The notes below the pieces were generated by a model. That model was not told where the DNA came from. It saw only the letters and a list, made by a program, of their open reading frames with translations, and did not search any database. 41,581 nt of DNA from a virus: positions 1-41,581 of IMG/VR virus record IMGVR_UViG_3300044621_000408, one strand, 5' to 3'. This document shows, piece by piece, positions 31,775 through 39,249 of this stretch; within the stretch, counting starts at the first letter, position 1, and every line of letters starts with the position of its first letter. A program made the translations under genes and the position numbers.

Positions 31775-32385
31775 CCATAGAAGCGGTTCTCTTTGATCTG
31801 GACGGAGTGCTTGTCGATGCCTGTGATTGGCACTACGATGCCCTGAACGGGGCATTGGTCGAGGCAGGATACACGGCAATCGACCGCGAGTCTCATCTCT
31901 CCACATACAACGGACTTCCCACTCGGGTAAAGTTGCAGATGCTTGGCATTCCCGACGATGCAGCGTCCAGGATCAACGAGCAAAAGCAGAAGCACACCCT
32001 TGACATCATACGGAAGTCGGCTAAGATCATGCCTGAGAAGATCGAACTCCACAGGTATCTCAGGGAGCGGGGAATCAAGATAGCCTGTGTGACCAACTCC
32101 ATAGAGGAGACGGCTAGGGAAATGCTCACGGCAACGGGACAGATGGAACACATCGACCTGCTTGTGACCAACGAGATGGTGAAGAGGAACAAGCCTCATC
32201 CCGATTGCTACAACCTGGCGATTGCCGAACTTGGAGTGAATCCGATCTCGTGTCTCTGCGTGGAAGACTCCCCGAAGGGAATCATGGCAGCGGTCAACAG
32301 CATGGCAGGGCATCTTTGGGCTGTGACCGATCACACGAAGGTGACCCTTGATGTATACTTGAGGTTCATGGAGAACGAACTATGA
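31771..32385 (+). CDS. HAD-superfamily hydrolase, phosphoglucomutase-like
   Basis: This 204-residue protein has the HAD motifs: DLDGVLVD at residues 8-15 (nucleophile Asp8, acid-base Asp10), CVTNS near 106, KRNKPHPDCYNLA with the conserved Lys, and CVEDSPKG near 167. A small helical cap follows motif I, as in beta-phosphoglucomutase-like and sugar phosphatase enzymes. In this context it probably removes or moves a phosphate on a sugar used by the neighbouring transferases. ATGA overlap with both neighbours. Confidence 0.85.
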   Translation: MTIEAVLFDLDGVLVDACDWHYDALNGALVEAGYTAIDRESHLSTYNGLPTRVKLQMLGIPDDAASRINEQKQKHTLDIIRKSAKIMPEKIELHRYLRERGIKIACVTNSIEETAREMLTATGQMEHIDLLVTNEMVKRNKPHPDCYNLAIAELGVNPISCLCVEDSPKGIMAAVNSMAGHLWAVTDHTKVTLDVYLRFMENEL

Positions 32386-33113
32386 AGATTCTGATACCGA
32401 TGGCAGGAGAGGGAAGCAGGTTCGCCAGCGCGGGATACACATTCCCCAAGCCCTTGATCGATGTCGAGGGCAAGCCGATGATCGAACGGGTGGTCGAGAA
32501 CTTCTCCGACTATGCATCCGAGTTCATCTTCCTTGTCCGCAAGGAGCACCTGGAGAAGTATCCAGGCATGAGATCGACCCTCCACAGGATAACCAAGGGA
32601 CGATTCCGAATCGTGGAGGTCGATAGGCTCACGGAAGGTGCTGCTTGCACCGCGCTGCTTGCCGAGGAGTACATTGACCGAGACGAAGACCTGCTCATAG
32701 CCAACTCCGATCAGATACTGGAATGCTCCATGGAGAACTTCGGCTACCTCAAGACACACTCTCCTGTGGATGGAATCGTCTTCTGCTTCAATGCCACCCA
32801 CCCCAAGTGGTCTTTCGTGGAGATTGGTGATTTTCCCGCAAGGTATGGGAGTGTGATTCGCGTGGCAGAGAAGGAACCCATCTCAGACATTGCCACCTGC
32901 GGTGTCTACTGGTATCGCAAGGGGTCGGACTTCGTGAAGGCAGCGAAGCAGATGGTCGGCAAGAACATCCGCGTCAACAACGAGTTCTACATCGCACCTG
33001 TCTACAACGAGTTGATCGGTGTCGGTGGAACGGTGATTCCCTTCTTCGTTGACGAGATGCATGGGATCGGCACACCTGAAGACCTGAATGCATACCTGAA
33101 CAGGAACAGATGA
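32382..33113 (+). CDS. Sugar-phosphate nucleotidyltransferase
   Basis: This 243-residue protein begins MKILIPMAGEGSRFASAGYTFPKPLIDVEGKPMIE, with the nucleotide-binding G-x-GSR-F-FPKPL signature, and has LIANSDQIL (metal site), FCFNATHPKWSFVEI and VNNEFYIAPVYNELI. It would join a sugar phosphate to an NTP to give an activated donor for the cluster's transferases. The sugar is not determined. It overlaps the HAD gene by ATGA and the next gene by ATGA. Confidence 0.85.
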   Translation: MKILIPMAGEGSRFASAGYTFPKPLIDVEGKPMIERVVENFSDYASEFIFLVRKEHLEKYPGMRSTLHRITKGRFRIVEVDRLTEGAACTALLAEEYIDRDEDLLIANSDQILECSMENFGYLKTHSPVDGIVFCFNATHPKWSFVEIGDFPARYGSVIRVAEKEPISDIATCGVYWYRKGSDFVKAAKQMVGKNIRVNNEFYIAPVYNELIGVGGTVIPFFVDEMHGIGTPEDLNAYLNRNR

Positions 33114-33559
33114 AGATCATATCCCACAGAGGCAACCTGACTGGCGCAAAGCCAGAGTGCGAGAACAATCCGACATACATCGATGCCGCCATCGCGGCAG
33201 GTTTCGATGTAGAGGTCGATGTGTGGTATGTCGATGGGCAGTTCTTCCTAGGACACGATGCACCGACCTACCTGGTGGAATCCACATGGATAGGCGACAG
33301 GACGAAGCGTCTTTGGTTCCACGCAAAGAACCACGATGCGCTCGTCGCCCTGAACTTCAGGTTTCACTCCACCAGGGTCTTCTGGCACGAAACCGACAGG
33401 ATGACCTTTGTCAGCGACGGAACGCTGTGGATGTATCCTGGCAACTACAGCCCGTATGGAATAACGGTGGAACTTGGCTCGGCTAGGGATATTCCTCCCG
33501 TTGCTGGAGTATGCACCGATCACCCCGTGTCTTGGTCAATGAGTTTGAGAAAAGGATAA
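33110..33559 (+). CDS. GDPD/PI-PLC-like phosphodiesterase domain protein
   Basis: This 149-residue protein has MKIISHRGNLTG, ENNPTYIDAAIAAGFDVEVDVWYVDG and FLGHDAPTY, matching the His-Arg-Gly, E-D and H-D catalytic segments of the glycerophosphodiester phosphodiesterase fold. It is shorter than a full GDPD (about 240 residues), yet the pattern WFHAKNHDALV, FWHETDRMT and a final GVCTDHP is regular, so it is a small family form instead of a truncation. Role may involve phosphodiester-linked glycans; that is speculative. Confidence 0.75.
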   Translation: MKIISHRGNLTGAKPECENNPTYIDAAIAAGFDVEVDVWYVDGQFFLGHDAPTYLVESTWIGDRTKRLWFHAKNHDALVALNFRFHSTRVFWHETDRMTFVSDGTLWMYPGNYSPYGITVELGSARDIPPVAGVCTDHPVSWSMSLRKG

Positions 33560-33563
33560 CACC

Positions 33564-34118
33564 ATGTCAACGCTTTTGCCGCATGTATTGAAGAAGTACA
33601 AGAGAAACGATGTGTTCGTGGAGACTGGCTCCTACAAAGGAAGCGGAATACAGGTAGCACTCGATGCTGGATACAAGAAGGTCATCAGCATAGAGATTCA
33701 TTCTGGATACCACGAAATCTGCAAGCAGCGGTTTTCTTCCGAGATAGAGGCGGGAATCGTGGAACTGCATCTTGGGGACTGCCTGAACAAGTTGGAGGAG
33801 ATAGTCCCGTTATTGCCGACACCAGCAACATTCTGGCTGGACGCCCATATAGATTGGGAGTGTGGTGTTTCTGGAAAGACTCCATCGCCTCTGATCTATG
33901 AACTAGGCATACTGCGCAATCTTTCGTCTGTACGAAACCACACCATCTTGATAGATGACATGCGGGTGTTCAGAACCAAGATCGGATGGGGAGTATACAA
34001 TCCCGTTGGACAGAAGGAGATAGAGGATGCGATCAGAGAGATAAACTCCTCGTACATCATCTCATACGAACCAAATGCGGTTCAGGAAGATGATGTGCTT
34101 GCTGCGTATATCCCTTGA
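33564..34118 (+). CDS. SAM-dependent methyltransferase-like protein
   Basis: This 184-residue protein has VFVETGSYKGSGIQVALDAGYKKVISIEI (a SAM-binding motif I and acidic motif II), then LHLGDCLNKLEEIV and TFWLDAHIDWECG, features of class I methyltransferases seen in glycan loci. It lacks a known substrate-recognition region. AAGGA precedes the ATG. AT-ending codons are more frequent than in neighbours. It is the last gene before the gp41 promoter. Confidence 0.72.
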   Translation: MSTLLPHVLKKYKRNDVFVETGSYKGSGIQVALDAGYKKVISIEIHSGYHEICKQRFSSEIEAGIVELHLGDCLNKLEEIVPLLPTPATFWLDAHIDWECGVSGKTPSPLIYELGILRNLSSVRNHTILIDDMRVFRTKIGWGVYNPVGQKEIEDAIREINSSYIISYEPNAVQEDDVLAAYIP

Positions 34119-34142
34119 CTTCCCTTGACCGTGCGGTATACT
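34115..34142 (+). promoter_or_regulatory. Sigma70-like promoter of gp41 (leaderless start)
   Basis: TTGACT (34115-34120) and TATACT (34137-34142) have a 16-nt spacer. ATG 34150 begins 8 nt after the -10 element, and no Shine-Dalgarno sequence fits between. This is the third sigma70-type promoter with the start codon at the predicted transcription start. It restarts transcription after the glycan cluster. Confidence 0.78.
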
Positions 34143-34149
34143 CAACATC

Positions 34150-35547
34150 ATGCTCGAACACACCATCCTCCGCGAACTGACCCGCGACGAAGGGTACTAC
34201 AGGAAAGTCCTTCCGTTCCTCAAGGAGGAGTACTTCGGGGACAAGGACACCAAGATCGTCTTCGGCATGATCTCGGAGTACCTTCAGAAGTACGACTCCA
34301 AGCCCACCAAGGGGGCGATGGAGATCGTCCTAGACTCCAGGAAGAACATCGATCCTGAGACGATCAGGCAATGCAAGGAGACACTTGCATTGGTCTTCTC
34401 CGACGAGAAGCCTCCAGCGATGGACTGGCTCGTCGAGCAGACGGAGAAGTTCTGCAAGGACAAGGCACTCTACAACGCCATCCTTGAGTCGATCCACATC
34501 ATCGACGGGAAGTCCAAGGACAAGGATGTCGGCTCCCTTCCCAAGATGCTGTCGGACGCACTCGCGGTCTCCTTCGACACGAACATCGGTCACGACTACA
34601 TCGAGGACTGCGGGAAGCGGTACGAGTTCTACCACAGGACGGAGAACCGCATACCGTTCGACATAGAGCAGTTCAACACCATCACGGGGGGAGGGGTTCC
34701 ACGGAAGAGCCTCAACATCCTGATGGCAGGTCCAGGCGTGGGCAAGTCGATGTTCCTGTGCCACTTCGCGGCATCCTGCATGACGCAGAACCTCAATGTC
34801 CTCTACATCACATGCGAGATGTCGGAGGAGAGGATCGCGGAGAGGATCGATGCCAACCTCATGGACATCCCGATGGAGGATCTGAGGAAACTTCCAGCGG
34901 ACATCTATGCCAAGAAGATGGGCAAGATCCGCAAGCAGTACACGGGAAGGCTGATCGTCAAGGAGTATCCGACATCGACTGCCAATGCCAACCACTTCAG
35001 GGCATTGCTGAACGACCTCAAGACCAAGAAGGGGTTCGTTCCCGATGTGATATTCGTGGACTACCTCAACATCTGCGCCTCAGCCAGGATCAAGATGAGC
35101 GCATCCGTGAACTCCTACACCTATGTCAAGGCAATAGCGGAGGAGATCCGCGCACTTGCGATGGAGTTCGATGTCCCGATCTTCTCTGCCACTCAGGTCA
35201 ACCGCATCGGCTTCAACAGCACCGATGTCGGTCTTGAGAACACATCGGAGTCCTTCGGTCTTCCCGCGACTGCCGACCTGATGCTTGCCCTGATTGCCAC
35301 GGAGCAACTTGAGGAGCAGGGGCAGATCATGGTCAAGCAGTTGAAGAACCGCTACAACGACATCTCCCGCAACAGGAAGTTCACGGTCGGCATCGACAGG
35401 TCGCGCATGAAGATACTTGATGTCGGCAGCGCGGTAGTGGGGGACGAGGGGTTCGGAAAGAAGGGTGAAGATCCCGTGAAGCCCAAGTTCTCCAAGAAGC
35501 AGGACATGGATGGAGAGGATAGATACTCGGACTGGAGTTTCGACTGA
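34150..35547 (+). CDS. 41: Replicative DNA helicase gp41 (DnaB-like)
   Basis: This 465-residue hexameric helicase (T4 gp41 is 475) has an N-terminal domain of about 150 residues, Walker A AGPGVGKS at 193-200, YITCEMSEERIAER, Walker B VIFVDYLNI near 305, and FSATQVNRIGF with the sensor region, followed by an arginine-finger-type KNRYNDISRNRKFTVGIDRSRM. The C-terminus is charged (EDRYSDWSFD). It unwinds the fork ahead of gp43 and pairs with primase gp61, the next gene (TGATG overlap). The start is at the promoter without a ribosome binding site. Confidence 0.96.
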   Translation: MLEHTILRELTRDEGYYRKVLPFLKEEYFGDKDTKIVFGMISEYLQKYDSKPTKGAMEIVLDSRKNIDPETIRQCKETLALVFSDEKPPAMDWLVEQTEKFCKDKALYNAILESIHIIDGKSKDKDVGSLPKMLSDALAVSFDTNIGHDYIEDCGKRYEFYHRTENRIPFDIEQFNTITGGGVPRKSLNILMAGPGVGKSMFLCHFAASCMTQNLNVLYITCEMSEERIAERIDANLMDIPMEDLRKLPADIYAKKMGKIRKQYTGRLIVKEYPTSTANANHFRALLNDLKTKKGFVPDVIFVDYLNICASARIKMSASVNSYTYVKAIAEEIRALAMEFDVPIFSATQVNRIGFNSTDVGLENTSESFGLPATADLMLALIATEQLEEQGQIMVKQLKNRYNDISRNRKFTVGIDRSRMKILDVGSAVVGDEGFGKKGEDPVKPKFSKKQDMDGEDRYSDWSFD

Positions 35548-36608
35548 TGTCGCTCTTCATCGACAAGAAGTACATCAACCTCGTTTCCCCGAGCCTCAAT
35601 CGGTTCGTGTGGAAGAGCGCAAACCTTGCGAACATGCGGTGTCCCCTCTGCGGGGATTCCAAGAAGAACAAGCACAAGGCTAGGGGATATTTCTATCAGC
35701 GGGACAACGACATGTTCTTCCGCTGCCATAACTGTGGCGCAAGCCACACGATGTACAAGTTCCTGGAACTGGTGTCTCCTGCCATGTGCAAGGAGTACTC
35801 CCTTGAGCGGTGGAGGAACGGAGAGACGGGACACTCCAACTACACCAAGCCCAAGGAGGAGGAAAGAGTGCTGGGAAGCCTGTTCAAGCCGAAGTTCAAG
35901 GTGAGCGATGATTCTCCGCTGAACGAACTCACGAAGGTCTCGGATCTTCCTGAGAACCATGTCTGCCGTTCGTTCGTGGAGACGAGGATGATTCCCAGCA
36001 AGTTCTGGAACATCCTCTACTATGCGCCCAAGTTCGGGAAGTGGGCGAAGTGCATCGATCCCACGGTGGTCGTGGAGCAGGATCCACGGCTCGTCATCCC
36101 CATCTTCGATCCCCACGGGAACATGGTGGCTGCGCAGGGAAGGACTCTGTCAATTGCCGAGGACAGGAACGCAAGGAAGACTGCCCGCTACATCACCCTC
36201 AAGGGGGACAAGACCATTGAGAAACTGTGGTACGGGATGGAGAGGCTCGACAAGGACGGGATCGTCCATGTCTTCGAGGGTCCGCTCGACTCCCTGTTCA
36301 TCCCCAACTCCGTGGCAATGATCGGCATCAACGACGGAACGAACATCCCCAAGCCGTTGCAGGGACGGAAACTGGTGTTTGCCCTTGACAACGAGCCTAG
36401 GAACCCTGCGGTGGTCAGGCAGTTGAAGAAGCACATAGACCTTGGTCATGATGTCGTGGTCTGGGACGAGTCCATCGTCCTCAAGGACATCAACGACATG
36501 GTCATGGCAGGAAGGGATCCTGCCGACATCAGGAAGACGATGGTCTCATCGACATGCCGTGGTGCTGAAGCCCTCCTGCGATTCCAGAGATGGAAGAAGG
36601 TGGACTGA
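35547..36608 (+). CDS. 61: DNA primase gp61
   Basis: This 353-residue protein (T4 gp61 is 342) has an N-terminal zinc finger with C32, C35, C60 and C63 (CPLCGD and CHNCG) and a TOPRIM-like domain with VFEGPLDSLFI and FALDNEPRN, whose acidic residues bind metal. It makes RNA primers for the lagging strand in a complex with gp41. Its ATG overlaps the gp41 stop and its own stop overlaps the following gene (TGATG). Confidence 0.95.
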   Translation: MSLFIDKKYINLVSPSLNRFVWKSANLANMRCPLCGDSKKNKHKARGYFYQRDNDMFFRCHNCGASHTMYKFLELVSPAMCKEYSLERWRNGETGHSNYTKPKEEERVLGSLFKPKFKVSDDSPLNELTKVSDLPENHVCRSFVETRMIPSKFWNILYYAPKFGKWAKCIDPTVVVEQDPRLVIPIFDPHGNMVAAQGRTLSIAEDRNARKTARYITLKGDKTIEKLWYGMERLDKDGIVHVFEGPLDSLFIPNSVAMIGINDGTNIPKPLQGRKLVFALDNEPRNPAVVRQLKKHIDLGHDVVVWDESIVLKDINDMVMAGRDPADIRKTMVSSTCRGAEALLRFQRWKKVD

Positions 36609-36826
36609 TGGGCAAGCGGAGACGAGACGATGACAGACGGGTTTTGGAAGCCTTCCTAGCCTTCCATGATGCCTTCCAATCCTATGTGAAGGAGATGGAC
36701 GAGCAACTCTGGAAGAGGGCTTTGGACTATGCGGTGACATTTACAGAAGGAGTAGAGTATGTTGATGGCGACAAGCGGCAAGCGAGTGGAAGCACAGGCA
36801 GCACCGAAGACCATACAGGTTCTTGA
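36608..36826 (+). CDS. 72-residue protein between primase and ThyX, unknown
   Basis: It starts at ATG overlapping the primase stop. The first half is helical (RRVLEAFLAFHDAFQSYVKEMDEQLW), the tail is polar (GSTGSTEDHTGS). It overlaps the thyX start by 68 nt in another frame. The AAGGAG for thyX lies within it. No family recognised. Confidence 0.55.
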   Translation: MGKRRRDDDRRVLEAFLAFHDAFQSYVKEMDEQLWKRALDYAVTFTEGVEYVDGDKRQASGSTGSTEDHTGS

Positions 36827-37466
36827 CAAGGGGTTCGTGACCTACAAAGCCCACATGGGAGACGACCTGATGGTGGTCAATGCAGCCCGTGTTTCCTTCA
36901 ACAAGGAGGTCAAGGAGTTCACCGACAAGGACGCGAAACTCATAGACTACCTTGCCAGGCACAACCATTGGACACCATTTGCCCATCCGCAGGTGAGCAT
37001 CCACATCAAGGCTCCGATTGCCATCCGAACCCAACTCTTCAAGCACAAGGTCGGTCTGGTGGAGAACGAGGTGTCCCGCCGCTATGTCAAGGATGCCCCC
37101 GAGGTCTACAACCCAAGGTGGAGGTCTGCACCGACCGATGGAGCCAAGCAGGGTAGTTCCGGATTCATGGCTGGGTCAACCTATGCGACACAGGCATACG
37201 ACGAGTCGGTGGACGATGCCCTAGAGGCATACAAGGAACTACTGAGCGATGGAGTAGCCCCCGAGCAAGCGAGGTTTGTCCTGCCGCAGGGAACATACAC
37301 CGAATGGTGGTGGACGGGATCCCTGTCCGCGTTCGCCAGGGTCTGTAAGTTGCGGAAGGATCCCCATGCCCAATGGGAGTCTCAGGAGTATGCAAAGGCT
37401 ATCGAGGCGATCATACAGCCTTTGTTCCCTGTGTCCTGGAAAGCCCTCATGGCTGATTCCAACTGA
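36759..37466 (+). CDS. thyX: Flavin-dependent thymidylate synthase ThyX
   Basis: This 235-residue protein contains NAARVSFNKE, HNHWTPFAHPQVS and the ThyX-type signature region R90-x4-KHKVGLVENEVSRRY with the conserved Ser-Arg-Arg-Tyr. It methylates dUMP to dTMP using FAD, methylenetetrahydrofolate and NADPH. With the dCMP deaminase (3675) and dUTPase (19793) it gives a complete route to dTMP. The signature reads RTQLFKHK and not the canonical RHR form, as in other phage ThyX proteins. ATG 36759 has AAGGAG upstream. Confidence 0.92.
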   Translation: MLMATSGKRVEAQAAPKTIQVLDKGFVTYKAHMGDDLMVVNAARVSFNKEVKEFTDKDAKLIDYLARHNHWTPFAHPQVSIHIKAPIAIRTQLFKHKVGLVENEVSRRYVKDAPEVYNPRWRSAPTDGAKQGSSGFMAGSTYATQAYDESVDDALEAYKELLSDGVAPEQARFVLPQGTYTEWWWTGSLSAFARVCKLRKDPHAQWESQEYAKAIEAIIQPLFPVSWKALMADSN

Positions 37467-37468
37467 AC

Positions 37469-37475
37469 ATAGATA
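37469..37475 (+). promoter_or_regulatory. Putative late-type promoter element ATAGATA
   Basis: ATAGATA ends 5 nt before the fibre gene ATG at 37481, the same geometry as ATACATA before the tube and uvsW genes. The 5 nt are GAGGG, which touch the ATG and are too close to act as a normal ribosome binding site. One base differs from ATACATA. Confidence 0.45.
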
Positions 37476-37480
37476 GAGGG

Positions 37481-39229
37481 ATGTCTGGTCACAACTTTTC
37501 TCGTTTCATTGGAGACGGATCCCTTTCTCGTTCGCGAAAAGGTGACACCTATTCACTTGTAACCACCATCAAGGACATCCCCAGGGGAACCAAGTTCCTC
37601 AGGGTGGACGAATCCGAAGCCGTCTACCCCCTCCTGTATCGCAGGGGAGAGGGAAACCACCGCATCTGCCTCTTCAACGAAGAACACGGACATGTCGTCA
37701 TCACGGGTGACCCCCTGAAGATCGACACGATGTTCTCGTTGGTGGAGAAGGCTCCAGAACCCAAGCCCAAGCCATCCGAACCCAAGCAGCCCCTGACGGA
37801 GGCTGCTGCCCCGAACCCCAACCAGCCCTTCACCGTCATCTCCGTCAAGGGAGAGAGAGGCGACAAGGGAGACAAGGGAGACCGTGGTCCAATCGGGTAT
37901 CAGGGTGAGCGTGGTCCCGTTGGTCCAAAGGGAGACAAGGGAGATCAGGGAGAGAAGGGCGACTTCGGCGGTCCTCCAGGTCCAAGAGGAGAGAAGGGAG
38001 ACCCTGGAGAGCGCGGTCCCTACGGTCCAAAGGGAGACAAGGGAGACCGTGGCGAGAAGGGTGATCTCGGAGAGGTAGGATCGAGAGGTCCAAAGGGAGA
38101 GAAGGGCGACAAGGGAGACAAGGGAGACCAGGGCGAACGCGGCATCAAGGGTCTTCGTGGAGAACGGGGTCCGCAGGGAATACAGGGACCAAAGGGCGAC
38201 CAAGGCGAACGCGGCTACATGGGACCGATTGGTGCTCAGGGCATCCAAGGTGAGCAGGGTGAGCCTGGACAGAGGGGAGCGAAGGGCGACAAGGGTGACA
38301 AGGGAGATTCCGCCATCGTCTCCGCTCAGTATCCGCTCATCCTGAGCGAAGACAATGTCATCAGCCTGGACAGCAAGAACCTTCTTGAGCGTCTTCAGAA
38401 GGTCTTCACGCCGCTCTCCAACCCAAACCTAGACCTATCCAAGTTCGACTGGCTTGCCGCATCGGGTGGTGGCGTGGGAGTCAAGTGGAACGGCAACTAT
38501 GTCCGCTCCACGATCAACGACATAGACTTCCGTGGCAACGGCATTTCCGTCAAACAGGCGGGTGGTGGTGTCATCGTAGACCTTTCGGGTCTCGTTGCCG
38601 CTGGGGGCGCGGGAGGTGGTGGTGTGACTGCCGATGTCGGCGTGTTGTACCTCAAGGGAAACACCGCTGCCACTCCCATCGGAGTCATCAACGGAAGGTC
38701 GGTGGTGGAGGGAACCTATCAGACGGGAATGCTCCATGGCTTCACCAAGGACGCGGGAACCAACTCGCTGAAGTACATCGGTGAGGGTGGACGATTCCAT
38801 GTCGTGGTCTCCTTCAACTTCTACGAGGGAAATCAGAATACATGTGGATTCTACATCGGCTGCAACCGCGACATCTCCAGCGGTCTCAGCGCGAATGGAG
38901 ACAGGATCTCCGAGTCGGAGGTCTATGCCAACTCCTCCAATCCATCCGCGCAGCCCATAGCGGCAACCATACAGACCGTCATTGACCTGAACAAGGACGA
39001 CCGTCTGTTCATGATCGCGCAGAACAAGGATGCGACCACAAGCATCACCGTCGAGTTCATGAAGATGGTTGCTGCTCCCATCACCAGGATCACGGGTGGA
39101 TATGTCGATTCCATCAACGGACTGAGCGGAGCGATTGGAATCACCGCAGGGCAGTTCATAGAGATAACGCAGAGCGGAAACACCCTGACGATATCGGGCT
39201 TGTCCGTGATACATGGAGGGGTCTTCTAG
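37481..39229 (+). CDS. Collagen-like tail fibre or head fibre protein
   Basis: This 582-residue protein has an N-terminal domain (1-123), a Gly-X-Y region (124-276) and a C-terminal beta-rich region (about 280-582). The triplets are rich in GDK, GER and GEK, predicting a trimeric collagen helix. One extra Gly near 163 shifts the register, so the helix may be bent or have a hinge. The C-terminal part shows alternating strands with GVGVKWNGNYVRS and a final SINGLSGAIGITAGQFIEITQSGNT module also found in the 41118 protein. Host binding or virion decoration is plausible. Its N-terminus (SRFIGDGSLSRS) may attach it to the virion. Confidence 0.85.
   Translation: MSGHNFSRFIGDGSLSRSRKGDTYSLVTTIKDIPRGTKFLRVDESEAVYPLLYRRGEGNHRICLFNEEHGHVVITGDPLKIDTMFSLVEKAPEPKPKPSEPKQPLTEAAAPNPNQPFTVISVKGERGDKGDKGDRGPIGYQGERGPVGPKGDKGDQGEKGDFGGPPGPRGEKGDPGERGPYGPKGDKGDRGEKGDLGEVGSRGPKGEKGDKGDKGDQGERGIKGLRGERGPQGIQGPKGDQGERGYMGPIGAQGIQGEQGEPGQRGAKGDKGDKGDSAIVSAQYPLILSEDNVISLDSKNLLERLQKVFTPLSNPNLDLSKFDWLAASGGGVGVKWNGNYVRSTINDIDFRGNGISVKQAGGGVIVDLSGLVAAGGAGGGGVTADVGVLYLKGNTAATPIGVINGRSVVEGTYQTGMLHGFTKDAGTNSLKYIGEGGRFHVVVSFNFYEGNQNTCGFYIGCNRDISSGLSANGDRISESEVYANSSNPSAQPIAATIQTVIDLNKDDRLFMIAQNKDATTSITVEFMKMVAAPITRITGGYVDSINGLSGAIGITAGQFIEITQSGNTLTISGLSVIHGGVF
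37850..38308 (+). repeat. Collagen-type Gly-X-Y coding repeats
   Basis: About 51 triplets encode G-x-y with frequent GDKGDK and GERG units, written by a recurring GGNGANAAG pattern. The array has one register shift at the codons for GDFGGPP. Repeats this regular are prone to expansion and contraction between strains. Confidence 0.9.
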
Positions 39230-39237
39230 TCAACTAG

Positions 39238-39244
39238 ATACATT
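39238..39244 (+). promoter_or_regulatory. Putative late-type promoter element ATACATT
   Basis: ATACATT ends 5 nt before the fibre gene ATG at 39250. The preceding sequence has no Shine-Dalgarno site. It differs from ATACATA by the last base and keeps the identical spacing. Confidence 0.5.
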
Positions 39245-39249
39245 GCACC

